Positions 54,114 through 63,090 of a stretch of DNA of 64,000 nt are shown here, in pieces (position 1 is the stretch's first letter; each line of letters starts with the position of its first letter). The position numbers and the translations under genes are program-made. Source of the DNA: Halomonas rhizosphaerae (lineage in GTDB: Bacteria > Pseudomonadota > Gammaproteobacteria > Pseudomonadales > Halomonadaceae); contig NZ_JASCQP010000028.1 of the NCBI RefSeq assembly GCF_030010555.1, positions 367,398-431,397 of the forward strand, in the 5' to 3' direction. The notes under the pieces are model-generated. The model was not told the origin of the DNA. It was given only the letters and a program-made list of their open reading frames with translations, and ran no database searches.

Positions 54114-54602
54114 GTGAGCCATATCGTCACGCCGGACATTTGCGACGCCTACCCCGAGGTGCAGGTGCTCGAGCCGATCTTCGTCAACTTCGGCGGGCAC
54201 GAGACCTTCGCCGGCCCGATCCGCACCGTCAAGTGCTTCGAGGACAACTCCCTGGTCAAGCAGGCGGTCGCCGAGCCCGGCGACGGCGCCGTGCTGGTCG
54301 TCGATGCCGGCGGCTCCACGCGCTGCGCCATGCTGGGCGACATGTTGGCCGAACAGGCCGCCGGCCACGGCTGGGCCGGTGTGGTGATGTACGGCTGCGT
54401 GCGTGACGTCGACGTGCTGGCCGAGACCGAACTGGGCATCCAGGCCCTGGGGGCCCATCCGCGCAAGAGCGAGAAGCGCGGCGAAGGACAGCGCGACCTC
54501 CCGGTCAGCTTCGCCGGCGTCACCCTGTCGCCAGGCCAATGGCTCTATGCCGACAACAACGGCATCCTGGTCGCCGACGAGCAGCTGGACCTGGAGCGCT
54601 GA
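54114..54602 (+). CDS. rraA: Regulator of RNase E activity RraA
   Basis: Trimeric protein of 162 residues (E. coli RraA 161) that binds RNase E and slows mRNA decay and RNA processing. Sequence features: [10 protein letters not shown] at the start, [41 protein letters not shown] and [11 protein letters not shown], all typical. The GTG start is chosen over the ATG at 54084 because GAGGAG lies 7 bp upstream and the length then matches the family. The stem-loop terminator of acnB separates it from the preceding gene. Confidence 0.93.
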   Translation: MSHIVTPDICDAYPEVQVLEPIFVNFGGHETFAGPIRTVKCFEDNSLVKQAVAEPGDGAVLVVDAGGSTRCAMLGDMLAEQAAGHGWAGVVMYGCVRDVDVLAETELGIQALGAHPRKSEKRGEGQRDLPVSFAGVTLSPGQWLYADNNGILVADEQLDLER

Positions 54603-54690
54603 AGTGCGACGAGGCTTTCGGTAACAGGCACTTGCCCGTGACGGGCTAGCGGTGTCACCCTGACGCCTGATTCCCGTCACGCGCCTGTCC

Positions 54691-56574
54691 ATGCTGCCTA
54701 TGTCACGGTTGAGCGGCGACGTGCTGCGCACGCTGCGCGAGCATCTGCGTCCGCTGATTGCCTATCACCTCTTCTTTACCCTGCTGGCCTCGAGCCTGCT
54801 GCTGCCGGCCGTGGGCTGGACCCTCTCGGGACTGCTCGCCCAGTTCGGCCGACCGGTGATCACCAACAACGAGCTGATCACCCTGCTGATGAGCCCCGGG
54901 GGCCTGTTCTGGCTACTGGCCGCCGTCGGCCTGACCTTCCTGGTGCTCTACCTGCAGCAATCCGGCATGATCCTGGTGGCGGTCCGGCCCCGGGACCACC
55001 ATGTCCGCCTGGCCTTCGAGGCCCTCTGGGCCACCCTGCGGCGGCTACCGGCCATCAGCGGCCTGGTGGTGCTGCAGGTGGGGGCCCAGCTGCTGTTGCT
55101 GGTCCCGCTGGCCCTGAGCCTCGCCTGGCTCCATGGGCTCTTCCTGGGGGGGCTGGATCCCTACTTCGTGCAGAGCGTGCGTCCCCCCGCCTTCTGGGCC
55201 TTTCTCGGCACCGGTCTGGTGCCGGTTCTGGTCTGGCTCCTGCTCGCCGGCAGCCTCTATGTCCGCTGGCACCTGGCCCTGCCGGTGCTGACCCTGGAGG
55301 AACTCTCGCCGCCGGCGGCCCTGGCGCGCAGCATGCAGCTGACCCGAGGCCGGGGCCGCCACATCGCCGCGGCGGTGGTCCTGTTACTGCTGGGCATCGT
55401 CATGCTGCCGCTGCTGGCCACGGCGCTGTTCGACCGGGTCGTCACGCCGCTGCTGTGGTGGCTCCCCGAGCGCAACGCGGTGCTGGTCCCAGCCATGCTC
55501 GCCTACCTCACCGCCTACCTGCTGATCGCCCTGGCCATCACCTTCGGCGGCATCGCCGCCAACGCCCTGCAGGCCACCTGCCTCTACCTTCGCCTGGCCC
55601 ATCGCGAGCCGAAGCCCAAGCCACCCCCACCCGGCACCCACCCCGGGCGCCTGGCCTGGGCCGTCGAGCTCGCCGTCGTGCTGTTCGCCATCGGGCAGGC
55701 CTGGCTGATCGTCAACCGGTTCGAGATCCGCGACGAGGTCGCCATCATCGCCCACCGCGGCAGCTCGCTGAAGGCGCCGGAAAATACCCTGGCCGCGGTG
55801 GAACAGGCCATTCGGGACCGGGCCGATGGCATCGAGATCGACGTGCGCCTCACCGGTGACGGCGAGGTAGTCCTCTACCATGACGAGAGCCTCAGACGAC
55901 TGGCCGGAGACGACCGCAGTGTCCGAGCCCTGCCGCGATCTGACCTCGCCGAGGTGGATGTGGGCAGCTGGTTCGGTGACCCCTTCATCGGCGAGCGCAT
56001 CCCGGGGCTGGACGAGGTGCTGGCGGCGGTGCGCGGACGCTCCAGCCTGATGATCGAGCTCAAGCCCGACCCCGGCAGCGAACTCGAGCTGGTCGACGCA
56101 GTCATCGACGCCCTGGAGAGAGAGAGGGAACTTCGCCGCGCGTGCCGTCACCGCGCCGAGGACCGGGTGACCGCCCTGGCCTGTGGCGATCCCGATGTCA
56201 TGGGCGAGATGCGCGTGGCCGCCATGTCGCCCTGGCTGCTGCGCGAGGTCACGCTGCGCGCGCCCCGCCTGCGCACAACCCTGCTGGCCCAGCTGGTGAT
56301 GTCGGGCACACTGGAGCGCCGGGGGTTCGATGCCCTGGCCCTTCGCCACAACCGCATCGATGAGGAGGAGGTCCGCCTCGCCGGGTACTACGGCTATGAA
56401 CTGCACGCCTGGACCATCAACGATCGCACCCGGATGTCCCAGCTGATCGACCTGGGAGTGGACGGCATCATCACCGACCGGCCGGCCATGCTGGCCGAGC
56501 TGATCGCCGAGCGCCGCCACCTGGGCGACGGCGCCCTGCTGCTGGTCAAGCTGCGTAACTGGCTGCGGGGCTAG
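54691..56574 (+). CDS. Membrane glycerophosphodiester phosphodiesterase
   Basis: Protein of 627 residues with an N-terminal membrane domain of about seven hydrophobic helices (GPDPase-type membrane domain, 20-355) and a C-terminal GDPD catalytic domain (about 365-610). Catalytic motifs: AHRGSSLKAPENT, EIDVRLTGDGEVVLYHD, MIELKPD, and the C-terminal YELHAWTIND and GVDGIITDRP. It probably hydrolyses glycerophosphodiesters or modifies membrane lipids. ATG at 54691 used; another ATG at 54700 is possible, and no strong ribosome-binding site separates them. Convergent with the gamma-glutamyltransferase gene at a 6-bp gap. Confidence 0.9.
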   Translation: MLPMSRLSGDVLRTLREHLRPLIAYHLFFTLLASSLLLPAVGWTLSGLLAQFGRPVITNNELITLLMSPGGLFWLLAAVGLTFLVLYLQQSGMILVAVRPRDHHVRLAFEALWATLRRLPAISGLVVLQVGAQLLLLVPLALSLAWLHGLFLGGLDPYFVQSVRPPAFWAFLGTGLVPVLVWLLLAGSLYVRWHLALPVLTLEELSPPAALARSMQLTRGRGRHIAAAVVLLLLGIVMLPLLATALFDRVVTPLLWWLPERNAVLVPAMLAYLTAYLLIALAITFGGIAANALQATCLYLRLAHREPKPKPPPPGTHPGRLAWAVELAVVLFAIGQAWLIVNRFEIRDEVAIIAHRGSSLKAPENTLAAVEQAIRDRADGIEIDVRLTGDGEVVLYHDESLRRLAGDDRSVRALPRSDLAEVDVGSWFGDPFIGERIPGLDEVLAAVRGRSSLMIELKPDPGSELELVDAVIDALERERELRRACRHRAEDRVTALACGDPDVMGEMRVAAMSPWLLREVTLRAPRLRTTLLAQLVMSGTLERRGFDALALRHNRIDEEEVRLAGYYGYELHAWTINDRTRMSQLIDLGVDGIITDRPAMLAELIAERRHLGDGALLLVKLRNWLRG

Positions 56575-56580
56575 GCGTGC

Positions 56581-58407
56581 TCAATCCCCCATCACGACCC
56601 CTTCACGGCGCGGATCGGCGCCACCGAAGAAGCCCTCCTCGGTCCGCTGGATCGCCTGCAGACCGCTCGTCAGCTCACGCTCCTCCACCTTGTGGCCGCG
56701 CTCGCGAAGGGCCTCCTGAGTGGCCGGCGGGAAGCGTCCCGCCTCCAGGTAGACCGGCCCGCCCAGGGTGATGGCATGGGGCAGGTCCAGCGAGCGCTGG
56801 GCGTCCAGGCCCCAGTCGAGCATCGCCACCAGCGAGCGGGCGGTGTAGTGGATGATGGCCGCGCCCCCCGCTGAGCCTAGGCTCGCCACCAGCTCGTCAC
56901 TGTCCCGGTCGAAGACCAGCGTCGGGCTCATGCTGGAGCGGGGGCGCTTGCCGGGCTCCACCCGGTTGGCGATGGGGGTGCCCTCGTCATCCGTCGGGGT
57001 GAAGGAGAAGTCGGTCAGCTCGTTGTTGAGCAGAAAGCCCCCCGGCATGCCGGTGCCCCCATCGGAGAGGATGCGCGCGCCGAAGGCCTGCTCGATGGAA
57101 CTGGTCATGGCCAGGGCGTTGCCGTGCTCGTCGACGATGCTGATGTGGCTGGTGCCGTATTCCGGCTGCGTGGGCTGCACGGCCCAGGCGGAGGCCAGGG
57201 CACCGGGGTTGCCCGGGCTCGCACCGCCACTGCCCATGCTCTGTCCCTCCTCGATCAGGTCGGCACGCTCTTCCAGGTAGTCCGGGTCGAGCATCAGCGA
57301 CCAGTCCCCGCCGGGCGCCTCGACGAAGTCCGGGTCGGCGATATAGCGCCCGCGGTCGGCGAAGGCCAGCCGCGAGGCCTCGAGGAAGCGGTGCAGCCAG
57401 TCGACGCCGGGCAGGTCGTCCTCCAGGCCGACCTCGATGGGAGGGAGCTGCTCCAGGGTGCCGAGGATCTGCATCACCGTCAGGTGGCCCGACGAAGGCG
57501 GCGGAAAGCCGCATACCCGGTAGTCCTGCCAGTCGGTGCAGAGCGGCTCACGCTCCTTCGCGGAGTAAGTGGCCAGGTCCTCGAGGCTCAGCGTGCCGGT
57601 AATCCCGGGGTGGTTCTGCACCCGCGCCACGATGTCCTCGGCGATCTCCCCGGTGTGCAGCGCCGAGCTGTCATCCTCGGCGATTCGCTCGAGGATCACG
57701 GCCAGGGCCGGATTCTTGAGCATGTGCCCTTCCGGCAGCGGCTCCCCCTCCTCGGTGAAGTAGAAGGCCGATGCCCTGTCGTCTTCGCGCAGGGCCTCGG
57801 TGCCGGCCAGGCTACGATGCAGCCGGGGGCTGACGGGAAATCCCTCATCGGCCAGGGTGATGGCCGGCTCGAAGAGCTCTGCCCAGGGCAGGCGACCATG
57901 GGCATCGTGGGCCATCTCCAGCATGCGCAGGGTTCCCGGCACGCCGACCGAGCGACCGCTGGCCACCGCCTTCATGAACGCCAGGGGCTCTCCATCCGCG
58001 TCGAGGAAGAGCCCCTCCTCCACCGAGGACGGCGCAGTCTCGCGGCCGTCGTAGGCCCTGACCTCCTCGCCGTCGTGGTACATCAGGAAGGAACCGCCGC
58101 CGATGCCGCTGGACTGGGGCTCGACCAGGGTGAGCACCATCTGCACCGCGATGGCGGCGTCGATGGCCGAGCCTCCCGCCTTGAGGATCTGGTAGCCGGC
58201 ATCGGTGGCCAGGGGGTTGGCCGCGGCCACGGCGAACGTCTCGGTGGCCCAGCCGGGCTTCTCCTCGCTGCCGGACGCCGTCTCCGGCGCGATCTCCGGG
58301 CGTTCGTACTGGAAGTCCACCTCGCCCAGGGCCGCCGGGGACAGCAGCAGCGGGGAGAGGAGTAACAGCAGGGACGCCGAGCGACGGCAAGCGTTGGGGA
58401 TGGCCAT
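56581..58407 (-). CDS. ggt: Gamma-glutamyltransferase
   Basis: Periplasmic N-terminal-nucleophile hydrolase of 608 residues that breaks down glutathione and other gamma-glutamyl compounds. Signal peptide at 1-28 (SLLLLLSPLLLSPAALG). The precursor would self-cleave before T419 in EYGTSHISIVD, giving large and small subunits; substrate-binding GIGGGSFL and the GKRPRSSMSPT and GSAGGAAI loops are present. The second ATG (58407) is preferred because AAGGAG is 8 bp from it but only 2 bp from the ATG at 58413. Normal length. Confidence 0.94.
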   Translation of the reverse strand: MAIPNACRRSASLLLLLSPLLLSPAALGEVDFQYERPEIAPETASGSEEKPGWATETFAVAAANPLATDAGYQILKAGGSAIDAAIAVQMVLTLVEPQSSGIGGGSFLMYHDGEEVRAYDGRETAPSSVEEGLFLDADGEPLAFMKAVASGRSVGVPGTLRMLEMAHDAHGRLPWAELFEPAITLADEGFPVSPRLHRSLAGTEALREDDRASAFYFTEEGEPLPEGHMLKNPALAVILERIAEDDSSALHTGEIAEDIVARVQNHPGITGTLSLEDLATYSAKEREPLCTDWQDYRVCGFPPPSSGHLTVMQILGTLEQLPPIEVGLEDDLPGVDWLHRFLEASRLAFADRGRYIADPDFVEAPGGDWSLMLDPDYLEERADLIEEGQSMGSGGASPGNPGALASAWAVQPTQPEYGTSHISIVDEHGNALAMTSSIEQAFGARILSDGGTGMPGGFLLNNELTDFSFTPTDDEGTPIANRVEPGKRPRSSMSPTLVFDRDSDELVASLGSAGGAAIIHYTARSLVAMLDWGLDAQRSLDLPHAITLGGPVYLEAGRFPPATQEALRERGHKVEERELTSGLQAIQRTEEGFFGGADPRREGVVMGD

Positions 58408-58476
58408 GATCATGACTCCTTGTCTCGATTCGGGGTCATGACAGCATAGGTGAGTCCGGCCCGGTCGTCGCCACCC

Positions 58477-58920
58477 TTACCGGCGGCAGCGCCAGAGAGC
58501 CAGCAGGTTCAGACCGGCGAGGATCAGCAGGGCGGCGGCGGCCCAGCCCAGAGAGCTGACCAGGCCATGGAACTCGCCGGGGGCGGCCTGCGGCCGGAAG
58601 GTCATGCCGTATTCGGCCAGGCGGCTGCCCCCGTAGAGCAGCAGGGCCAGCAGGCCCAACGGCAGCGGAGAACGCCACTGGGCCAGCCAGCGGGTCAGGC
58701 GCCATGGCTCCGTCGGCGTCTTGGCGGGCGTGGTCTTCCGGGCCCTGGTCCGCGCAGCGGCCCTGGGCCTGTTGGGCACACGGCGCGCCGCGCGCCGCGG
58801 TGGCTGGCGGCCCGCGCCCGGCAGCCGGCCCGCCAGCCAGCGCGTGGCGCAGACCAGGCCCCACCCCAAAGTGAAGCAGACGGACAGCGCCAGGCCCCCC
58901 ATCACCAGCAAGTATGCCAT
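58477..58920 (-). CDS. Hypothetical membrane protein, 147 aa
   Basis: Not recognised. Three hydrophobic segments: about 3-25, 85-100 and 122-142. A strongly basic, Arg/Pro/Ala/Lys-rich loop of about 45 residues follows the first helix (RRAARRVPNRPRAAARTRAR), resembling a disordered nucleic-acid- or membrane-contacting linker. No catalytic motif. Lies between the gamma-glutamyltransferase and stress-protein genes on the same strand. Its ATG lacks a strong ribosome-binding site, so the start is uncertain. Function unknown. Confidence 0.7.
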   Translation of the reverse strand: MAYLLVMGGLALSVCFTLGWGLVCATRWLAGRLPGAGRQPPRRAARRVPNRPRAAARTRARKTTPAKTPTEPWRLTRWLAQWRSPLPLGLLALLLYGGSRLAEYGMTFRPQAAPGEFHGLVSSLGWAAAALLILAGLNLLALWRCRR

Positions 58921-59002
58921 CCCGGCAGATCCCTCTTCGGCTCGTTGGAGGTGCTATCTTGCCAAATTCTCGCCGCCTCGTGGGCCAGGATCGTTCTGTT
59001 CC

Positions 59003-59785
59003 CTAGGGCACCACGATGACCGGGATCGGCAAGCGGGCCAGCAGGTCGGCATCCTGGTCGGCCAGGTGGGCGAGCTGGGGGCGATGGAGCAGCAGGGCGC
59101 CGTTGTCCACGTGGGCCAGCTGCCGCTCCAATTGCCGGGCATCGTTCGCCTGCAGGGTCTCCCTGCCGTCGAACAGGCGAGTCAGCGCCTCGGGAACGGG
59201 CGGGAACTCGCCCCCCGCACCGGGACCGTCCAAGGTGCGCAGGGGGCCGCGGGCCAGCGACAGGCGCTCGTCCCAGATGATCACCGTGCAGGGCGCCTCA
59301 AGGATCAGGGCCCGGCTGGTGGAGCCCAGCCGCACGCCCCAGTGGCCCGAGAGCCCGGCCTTGCCGAGCACCAGCAGGTCCCCCGGGCCGGCCAGCGACA
59401 ACGCCTCGCTGATCACCCGGCCGCGACTGACCCGCAACTGGTGCCGCAGCTCCCGGCCGGCCACCGCGGCATCCAGGGCCTCGGTCACGCGCCGGGTCTG
59501 ACGCGCCATGCCGGCCTCGAGTTCGGTCCTCGACAGTCGGCGAACCCGACCCGAGACGGCGCCGATCTCCCGGGAAAAGGGGAAGCCGGCGCTCCCCAGG
59601 AGGTCCTGGTCCTCGACGTAAAGCGCCACCAGCTCGGCGTGGCGCGTCACCGCGAGGTCCACGGCGGCGGCCAGTGCCGCCAGGCTGTGTCGGGACGCAT
59701 CGAGCAGCGCCAGCACCCGCACCACCGGGATCTCGTCATCCCGCGTCTGCCCCCCCGGGTCTGGCCGGGACTCGTCAGCGTTCAT
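59003..59785 (-). CDS. Universal stress protein-like protein
   Basis: Protein of 260 residues. The N-terminal part (about 15-165) has the universal stress protein fold: VRVLALLDASRHSLAALAAAVDLA at the start, the paired strand LVALYVED, and a phosphate-binding-like G-x-x-G-x9-G-S loop (LGKAGLSGHWGVRLGSTS). The last 90 residues form a partial second unit (VDNGALLLHRPQL, PIPVIVVP). The ATG before NADESR has AGGAGCAGG upstream and overlaps the end of the Lon-type protease gene by 11 bp, so the two are coupled. A stress role linked to the protease is inferred from that overlap. Confidence 0.82.
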   Translation of the reverse strand: MNADESRPDPGGQTRDDEIPVVRVLALLDASRHSLAALAAAVDLAVTRHAELVALYVEDQDLLGSAGFPFSREIGAVSGRVRRLSRTELEAGMARQTRRVTEALDAAVAGRELRHQLRVSRGRVISEALSLAGPGDLLVLGKAGLSGHWGVRLGSTSRALILEAPCTVIIWDERLSLARGPLRTLDGPGAGGEFPPVPEALTRLFDGRETLQANDARQLERQLAHVDNGALLLHRPQLAHLADQDADLLARLPIPVIVVP

Positions 59786-62183
59786 CGTCCTGCTCCTCGT
59801 GTCCGTTCCCATCGCCGCCCTGTTCCTCCTGGCGAGCGTGCTTCACCACCTCGCGGAAATGCACCAGCCGTTCGGCCACGCGGGCATCCAGGCTACCCTC
59901 GGGGAAGTGCCCCTGGGCATCGGCCTCACCGATGGGCAGGCCGGTGAGAAGCTCCAGTGCCTCGTCCACCCGTGACACGGCGAAGACGCGGAAGCGCCCC
60001 TGCTCGATCGCCTCGCGAACCTCGGCCTTGAGCATCAGGTGTGCGACGTTGGTCGCCGGCAGGATCACCGCCTGTCCCACGAGGTCGCCACGGGCGGCAC
60101 AGACATCGAAGAACCCTTCGATCTTCTCGTTAACGCCGCCCACCGCCTGGACCCGTCCATGCTGGTCGATGGAGCCGGTGACGGCGAAGGCCTGGTCGAG
60201 CGGCACCCGGGCGATGGCCGAGACCAGGGCGCACACCTCGGCCACCGAGGCACTGTCGCCCTCGACGCCGCCATAGGACTGTTCAAAGGCCAGGCTCGCG
60301 GAGAGCGAGAGCGGCTCCTCGCCCGCGTAGCGCGTGGCCAGGTAGCGCGACAGGATCATCACCGCCTTGGAGTGGATACGCCCGCCCATGCGCGCCTCGC
60401 GCTCGATGTCCACCACCTGGCCGCTGCCGGGACGCGCCGTGGCGGTGATACGCGACGGCTGGCCGAAGGCATACTCGCCCAGCTGCAGCACGGAGAGGCC
60501 GTTGACCTGGCCGACCACGCGCCCCTCGGTGGCGACCAGCATGGTGCCGCGAGTGATCATCTCGTGGCTGCGCTCGCGGATGCGACCCGCCCGCCAGAGC
60601 TGCTGGCTGACCGCCTTCTCGACATGGCGCCTGGCGATCACCGTGGCCGCCTCCTCCCCGGCCCAGTGGTCGGCCTCCAGCACCAGGTCATGGAGGTCGC
60701 GGTGACGCGCGGTCAGCTTGCGCTGGTCGTCGGCCAGGCGGCTGGCCCGCTCGATCACCGCGGCCACGCCGCTGCGGTCCAGCGGGCGCAGGGCCGCCTC
60801 GCGGGCCAGGGTCGCCACCACCTGGGCATAGAAGGCCTCGTGCTCGGGGTCACGGTCGAGCTCGTCCTCGAGGTCGGCCTGTACCTTGAACAGCTCCAGG
60901 AACTCGGGGTCGTGCTCGCAGAGCAGGTAGTAGAGCAGGCGCTCGCCCAGCAGCACGATCTTGACGTCCAGCGGGACCGGCTCCGGCTCGAGGGTCACGG
61001 TACTGATCAGCCCATAGGCCTGCTCCAGCGACTCGGTACGGATCTCGCCGGCTCTCAGCACCCGCTTGAGGGTCTCCCAGGCCCCCGGCTGGGTGAGCAC
61101 GCCGCGCACGTCCAGCACCAGGTAGCCGCCGTTGGCGCGATGCAGGGCACCGGCCCGGATCAACGAGAAGTCGGTCAGCAGGGTGCCGTTGTGCACATGG
61201 TGCTCGATGCGACCCACCAGGTGCTGATGGGTGGGCAGGTCCTGGTAGATCACCGGCGCCCCTTGCGCCTCGGCATTGTCCACCAACAGGTTGACCTGGA
61301 AGCGGCTGAACACCGCCTCCGCCGGGATGTCGGGCTCATCGGCGATGAAGGAGTCGACATTGAACAGGATCGCTTCGCGGATGGCATCGAGGTGGGTCAG
61401 GATTCCCGCGTGCTCGGCATAGCGCTCCTTGAGCTCGTCCAGGGGGGCGCCGATGGCGGACTCGAGCATCTCGGCGTTGAGGGCATTGGCCTGGTCGCGC
61501 AGCGCCTTGGCCAGGCGAGGCATCTGACGGATCGCCTGCGTCAGCTTGCGCTGCAGGATCTCGACCGTGGCCTCGATGCGCTCGCGCTCGTCCTTCGGCA
61601 GCTTCTCGAAGGCCTCCGGCGCCATCATCTTGTCGCCCTCGGCCGGCGCGAAAGTGAAGCCGTTGGGGGTGGAGAGCAGCAGGATATCGTGCTCGCGGGC
61701 CTCGCGTCGCACGGCCTCGACGGCGTCACGCTGGCGCTCGCCCATGGCCTGCTTGAGCTCGTGAAGACGGTTCTGGTACTCCTCGCTCTCGAACACGGCG
61801 GGGATGGCGCTGCGCAGCTCCTCGACCAGGGCCTCCAGGTCCGTGCGCAGCTGACGCCCCAGGCCGGGCGGCAGCGAGAGGGCCAGCGGCACGGCCGGAT
61901 CGTCGAAGTTGTAGCGATAGCACCAGTCACGGGGGGGCGAGGCGCCCCGGGCCTTCTCGGCGAGGAAGCTGCCCACCAGGCTGTGTCGGTCGTGCCCGGG
62001 CTGGCCCAGCACGAAGAGGTTGAAGCCGTCGCTGCGAATCGCGGTGCCGAAGCTCAATGCATCCCGTGCACGCTCGTGGCCGACGAGCAGGTCCAGCGAC
62101 TCGAGCTCACTGGTAACCTCGAAATCGAAGGCATCGGTCGGACAGGTCCGGTACACCTGTGCCACCCCAAGGGGTTCCACCAT
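59775..62183 (-). CDS. Lon-family protease (LonB/LonC-type, AAA-like)
   Basis: Predicted ATP-dependent or degenerate serine protease of 802 residues, unlike classical Lon in lacking the N-terminal LAN domain. C-terminal Lon protease domain: catalytic S644 in VEGDSASV and K687 in GGVNEKIEGF, spaced 43 residues as in E. coli Lon (S679-K722). The AAA region begins near residue 30; a long coiled-coil insert (about 140-260) follows the P-loop. The P-loop reads GQPGHDRHS, with R66 where the ATP-binding lysine is expected and D for glycine, so ATP binding may be impaired. The C-terminus is an acidic Gln/Glu-rich tail. Overlaps the stress-protein gene. Confidence 0.88.
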   Translation of the reverse strand: MVEPLGVAQVYRTCPTDAFDFEVTSELESLDLLVGHERARDALSFGTAIRSDGFNLFVLGQPGHDRHSLVGSFLAEKARGASPPRDWCYRYNFDDPAVPLALSLPPGLGRQLRTDLEALVEELRSAIPAVFESEEYQNRLHELKQAMGERQRDAVEAVRREAREHDILLLSTPNGFTFAPAEGDKMMAPEAFEKLPKDERERIEATVEILQRKLTQAIRQMPRLAKALRDQANALNAEMLESAIGAPLDELKERYAEHAGILTHLDAIREAILFNVDSFIADEPDIPAEAVFSRFQVNLLVDNAEAQGAPVIYQDLPTHQHLVGRIEHHVHNGTLLTDFSLIRAGALHRANGGYLVLDVRGVLTQPGAWETLKRVLRAGEIRTESLEQAYGLISTVTLEPEPVPLDVKIVLLGERLLYYLLCEHDPEFLELFKVQADLEDELDRDPEHEAFYAQVVATLAREAALRPLDRSGVAAVIERASRLADDQRKLTARHRDLHDLVLEADHWAGEEAATVIARRHVEKAVSQQLWRAGRIRERSHEMITRGTMLVATEGRVVGQVNGLSVLQLGEYAFGQPSRITATARPGSGQVVDIEREARMGGRIHSKAVMILSRYLATRYAGEEPLSLSASLAFEQSYGGVEGDSASVAEVCALVSAIARVPLDQAFAVTGSIDQHGRVQAVGGVNEKIEGFFDVCAARGDLVGQAVILPATNVAHLMLKAEVREAIEQGRFRVFAVSRVDEALELLTGLPIGEADAQGHFPEGSLDARVAERLVHFREVVKHARQEEQGGDGNGHEEQDDER

Positions 62184-62302
62184 GGCAGTTCTCCTTTGCA
62201 GACACGGGCAGTATGAGACAAGGCGACGGGTCGTGCCTGATGGAGATCAAGGAGAGCGGGCGCAGGAGCGTCGGCGAGCAACGGCGTGCCCGCCGGGGGC
62301 GA

Positions 62303-62971
62303 TCATCGCAGGATGTCCTGGATCACCTCGTGGATGATGTCGTCGGTGAGGTCGACCAGCACGGCATCGGTGCCTACACGGCGCCATTCATAGCCCTCGT
62401 AGTAGGGCAGGTCTCGCCTCACGCGTTCGTCGAAGTTCCTGGCAATGCCGGGAGGCAGGGGCTTGCCGCGTTCCAGGTTCATGCGGATGCCGGGCGGCAG
62501 GCTGTCGCGGTCTTCATGCCGGAGATACTCACGCCGACTGCGAAAGATCTCGCGAACCTCGCGCTCGTCGATCATCGGCCGCCTTGCCTCGTCGCGATAG
62601 CCTTCCCGATCACGGTACTCATCACGTTCCCGATCGCGATACTCATCACGTTCCCGGTCACGATACTCGTCGCGCTCCCGGTCACGATACTCGTCGCGCT
62701 CCCGGTCACGATACTCGTCGCGCTCCCGGTCACGGTACTCCTGACGGTCCCGCTCGCCTCGCGCCTGGCCCTGTCCCTGGCCACGCGACTCCCGGGCACG
62801 CTGGCTCTCGTTCTTCTGGCCACGCTGCTGCTGGCCCTCCTCCTTCCAGGGCGCCGCCCCTTGGGCATTGCCCTGGCCGTTGCCGGGCTGAGCCAGCAGC
62901 GGGGAGGCGGCGAGGGCCAGGCCGAGGGCACCGGCCACCACCAGGGGATAAAGAGGGAAACGGGTCTTCAT
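62303..62971 (-). CDS. Secreted RcnB/CigR-like protein with charged repeats
   Basis: Exported protein of 222 residues with signal peptide 1-27 (GALGLALAASPLLAQ). A Gln/Gly-rich segment follows, then six units of an 8-residue repeat (RDRERDEY type, about 74-121) encoded by a 24-bp tandem array. The C-terminal 60 residues, beginning LPPGIRMNLERGKPLPPG and ending VLVDLTDDIIHEVIQDIL, match the RcnB / anti-virulence CigR family (periplasmic, often metal-homeostasis or membrane-associated). Divergent from the IS element. Repeat number may vary between strains. Confidence 0.8.
   Translation of the reverse strand: MKTRFPLYPLVVAGALGLALAASPLLAQPGNGQGNAQGAAPWKEEGQQQRGQKNESQRARESRGQGQGQARGERDRQEYRDRERDEYRDRERDEYRDRERDEYRDRERDEYRDRERDEYRDREGYRDEARRPMIDEREVREIFRSRREYLRHEDRDSLPPGIRMNLERGKPLPPGIARNFDERVRRDLPYYEGYEWRRVGTDAVLVDLTDDIIHEVIQDILR
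62607..62750. repeat. Six 24-bp tandem repeats in coding DNA
   Basis: Units at 62607, 62631, 62655, 62679, 62703 and 62727. Units 3, 4 and 5 are identical (each starts CGGTCACGATACTCGTCGCG); the others differ at a few positions. In frame with the secreted protein, so gain or loss of units keeps the reading frame. The identity of the central units points to recent slippage or unequal exchange. Confidence 0.92.
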
Positions 62972-63090
62972 GCAGATCTCCTCGTCGGGGCATGTACGCT
63001 CAGTCTAGCCCGGCATCGTGCAAGGGCCGTGCACAAAGCACGACACCCGGGCAAGTGAACTGACCCCCAATCGTTGGACGGTTAGTTCTC

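Noticed and set aside
62607..62750. Short regular repeats resembling a CRISPR array
   Set aside because: The 24-bp units are contiguous without unique spacers, in frame within a gene, and no cas genes are present.
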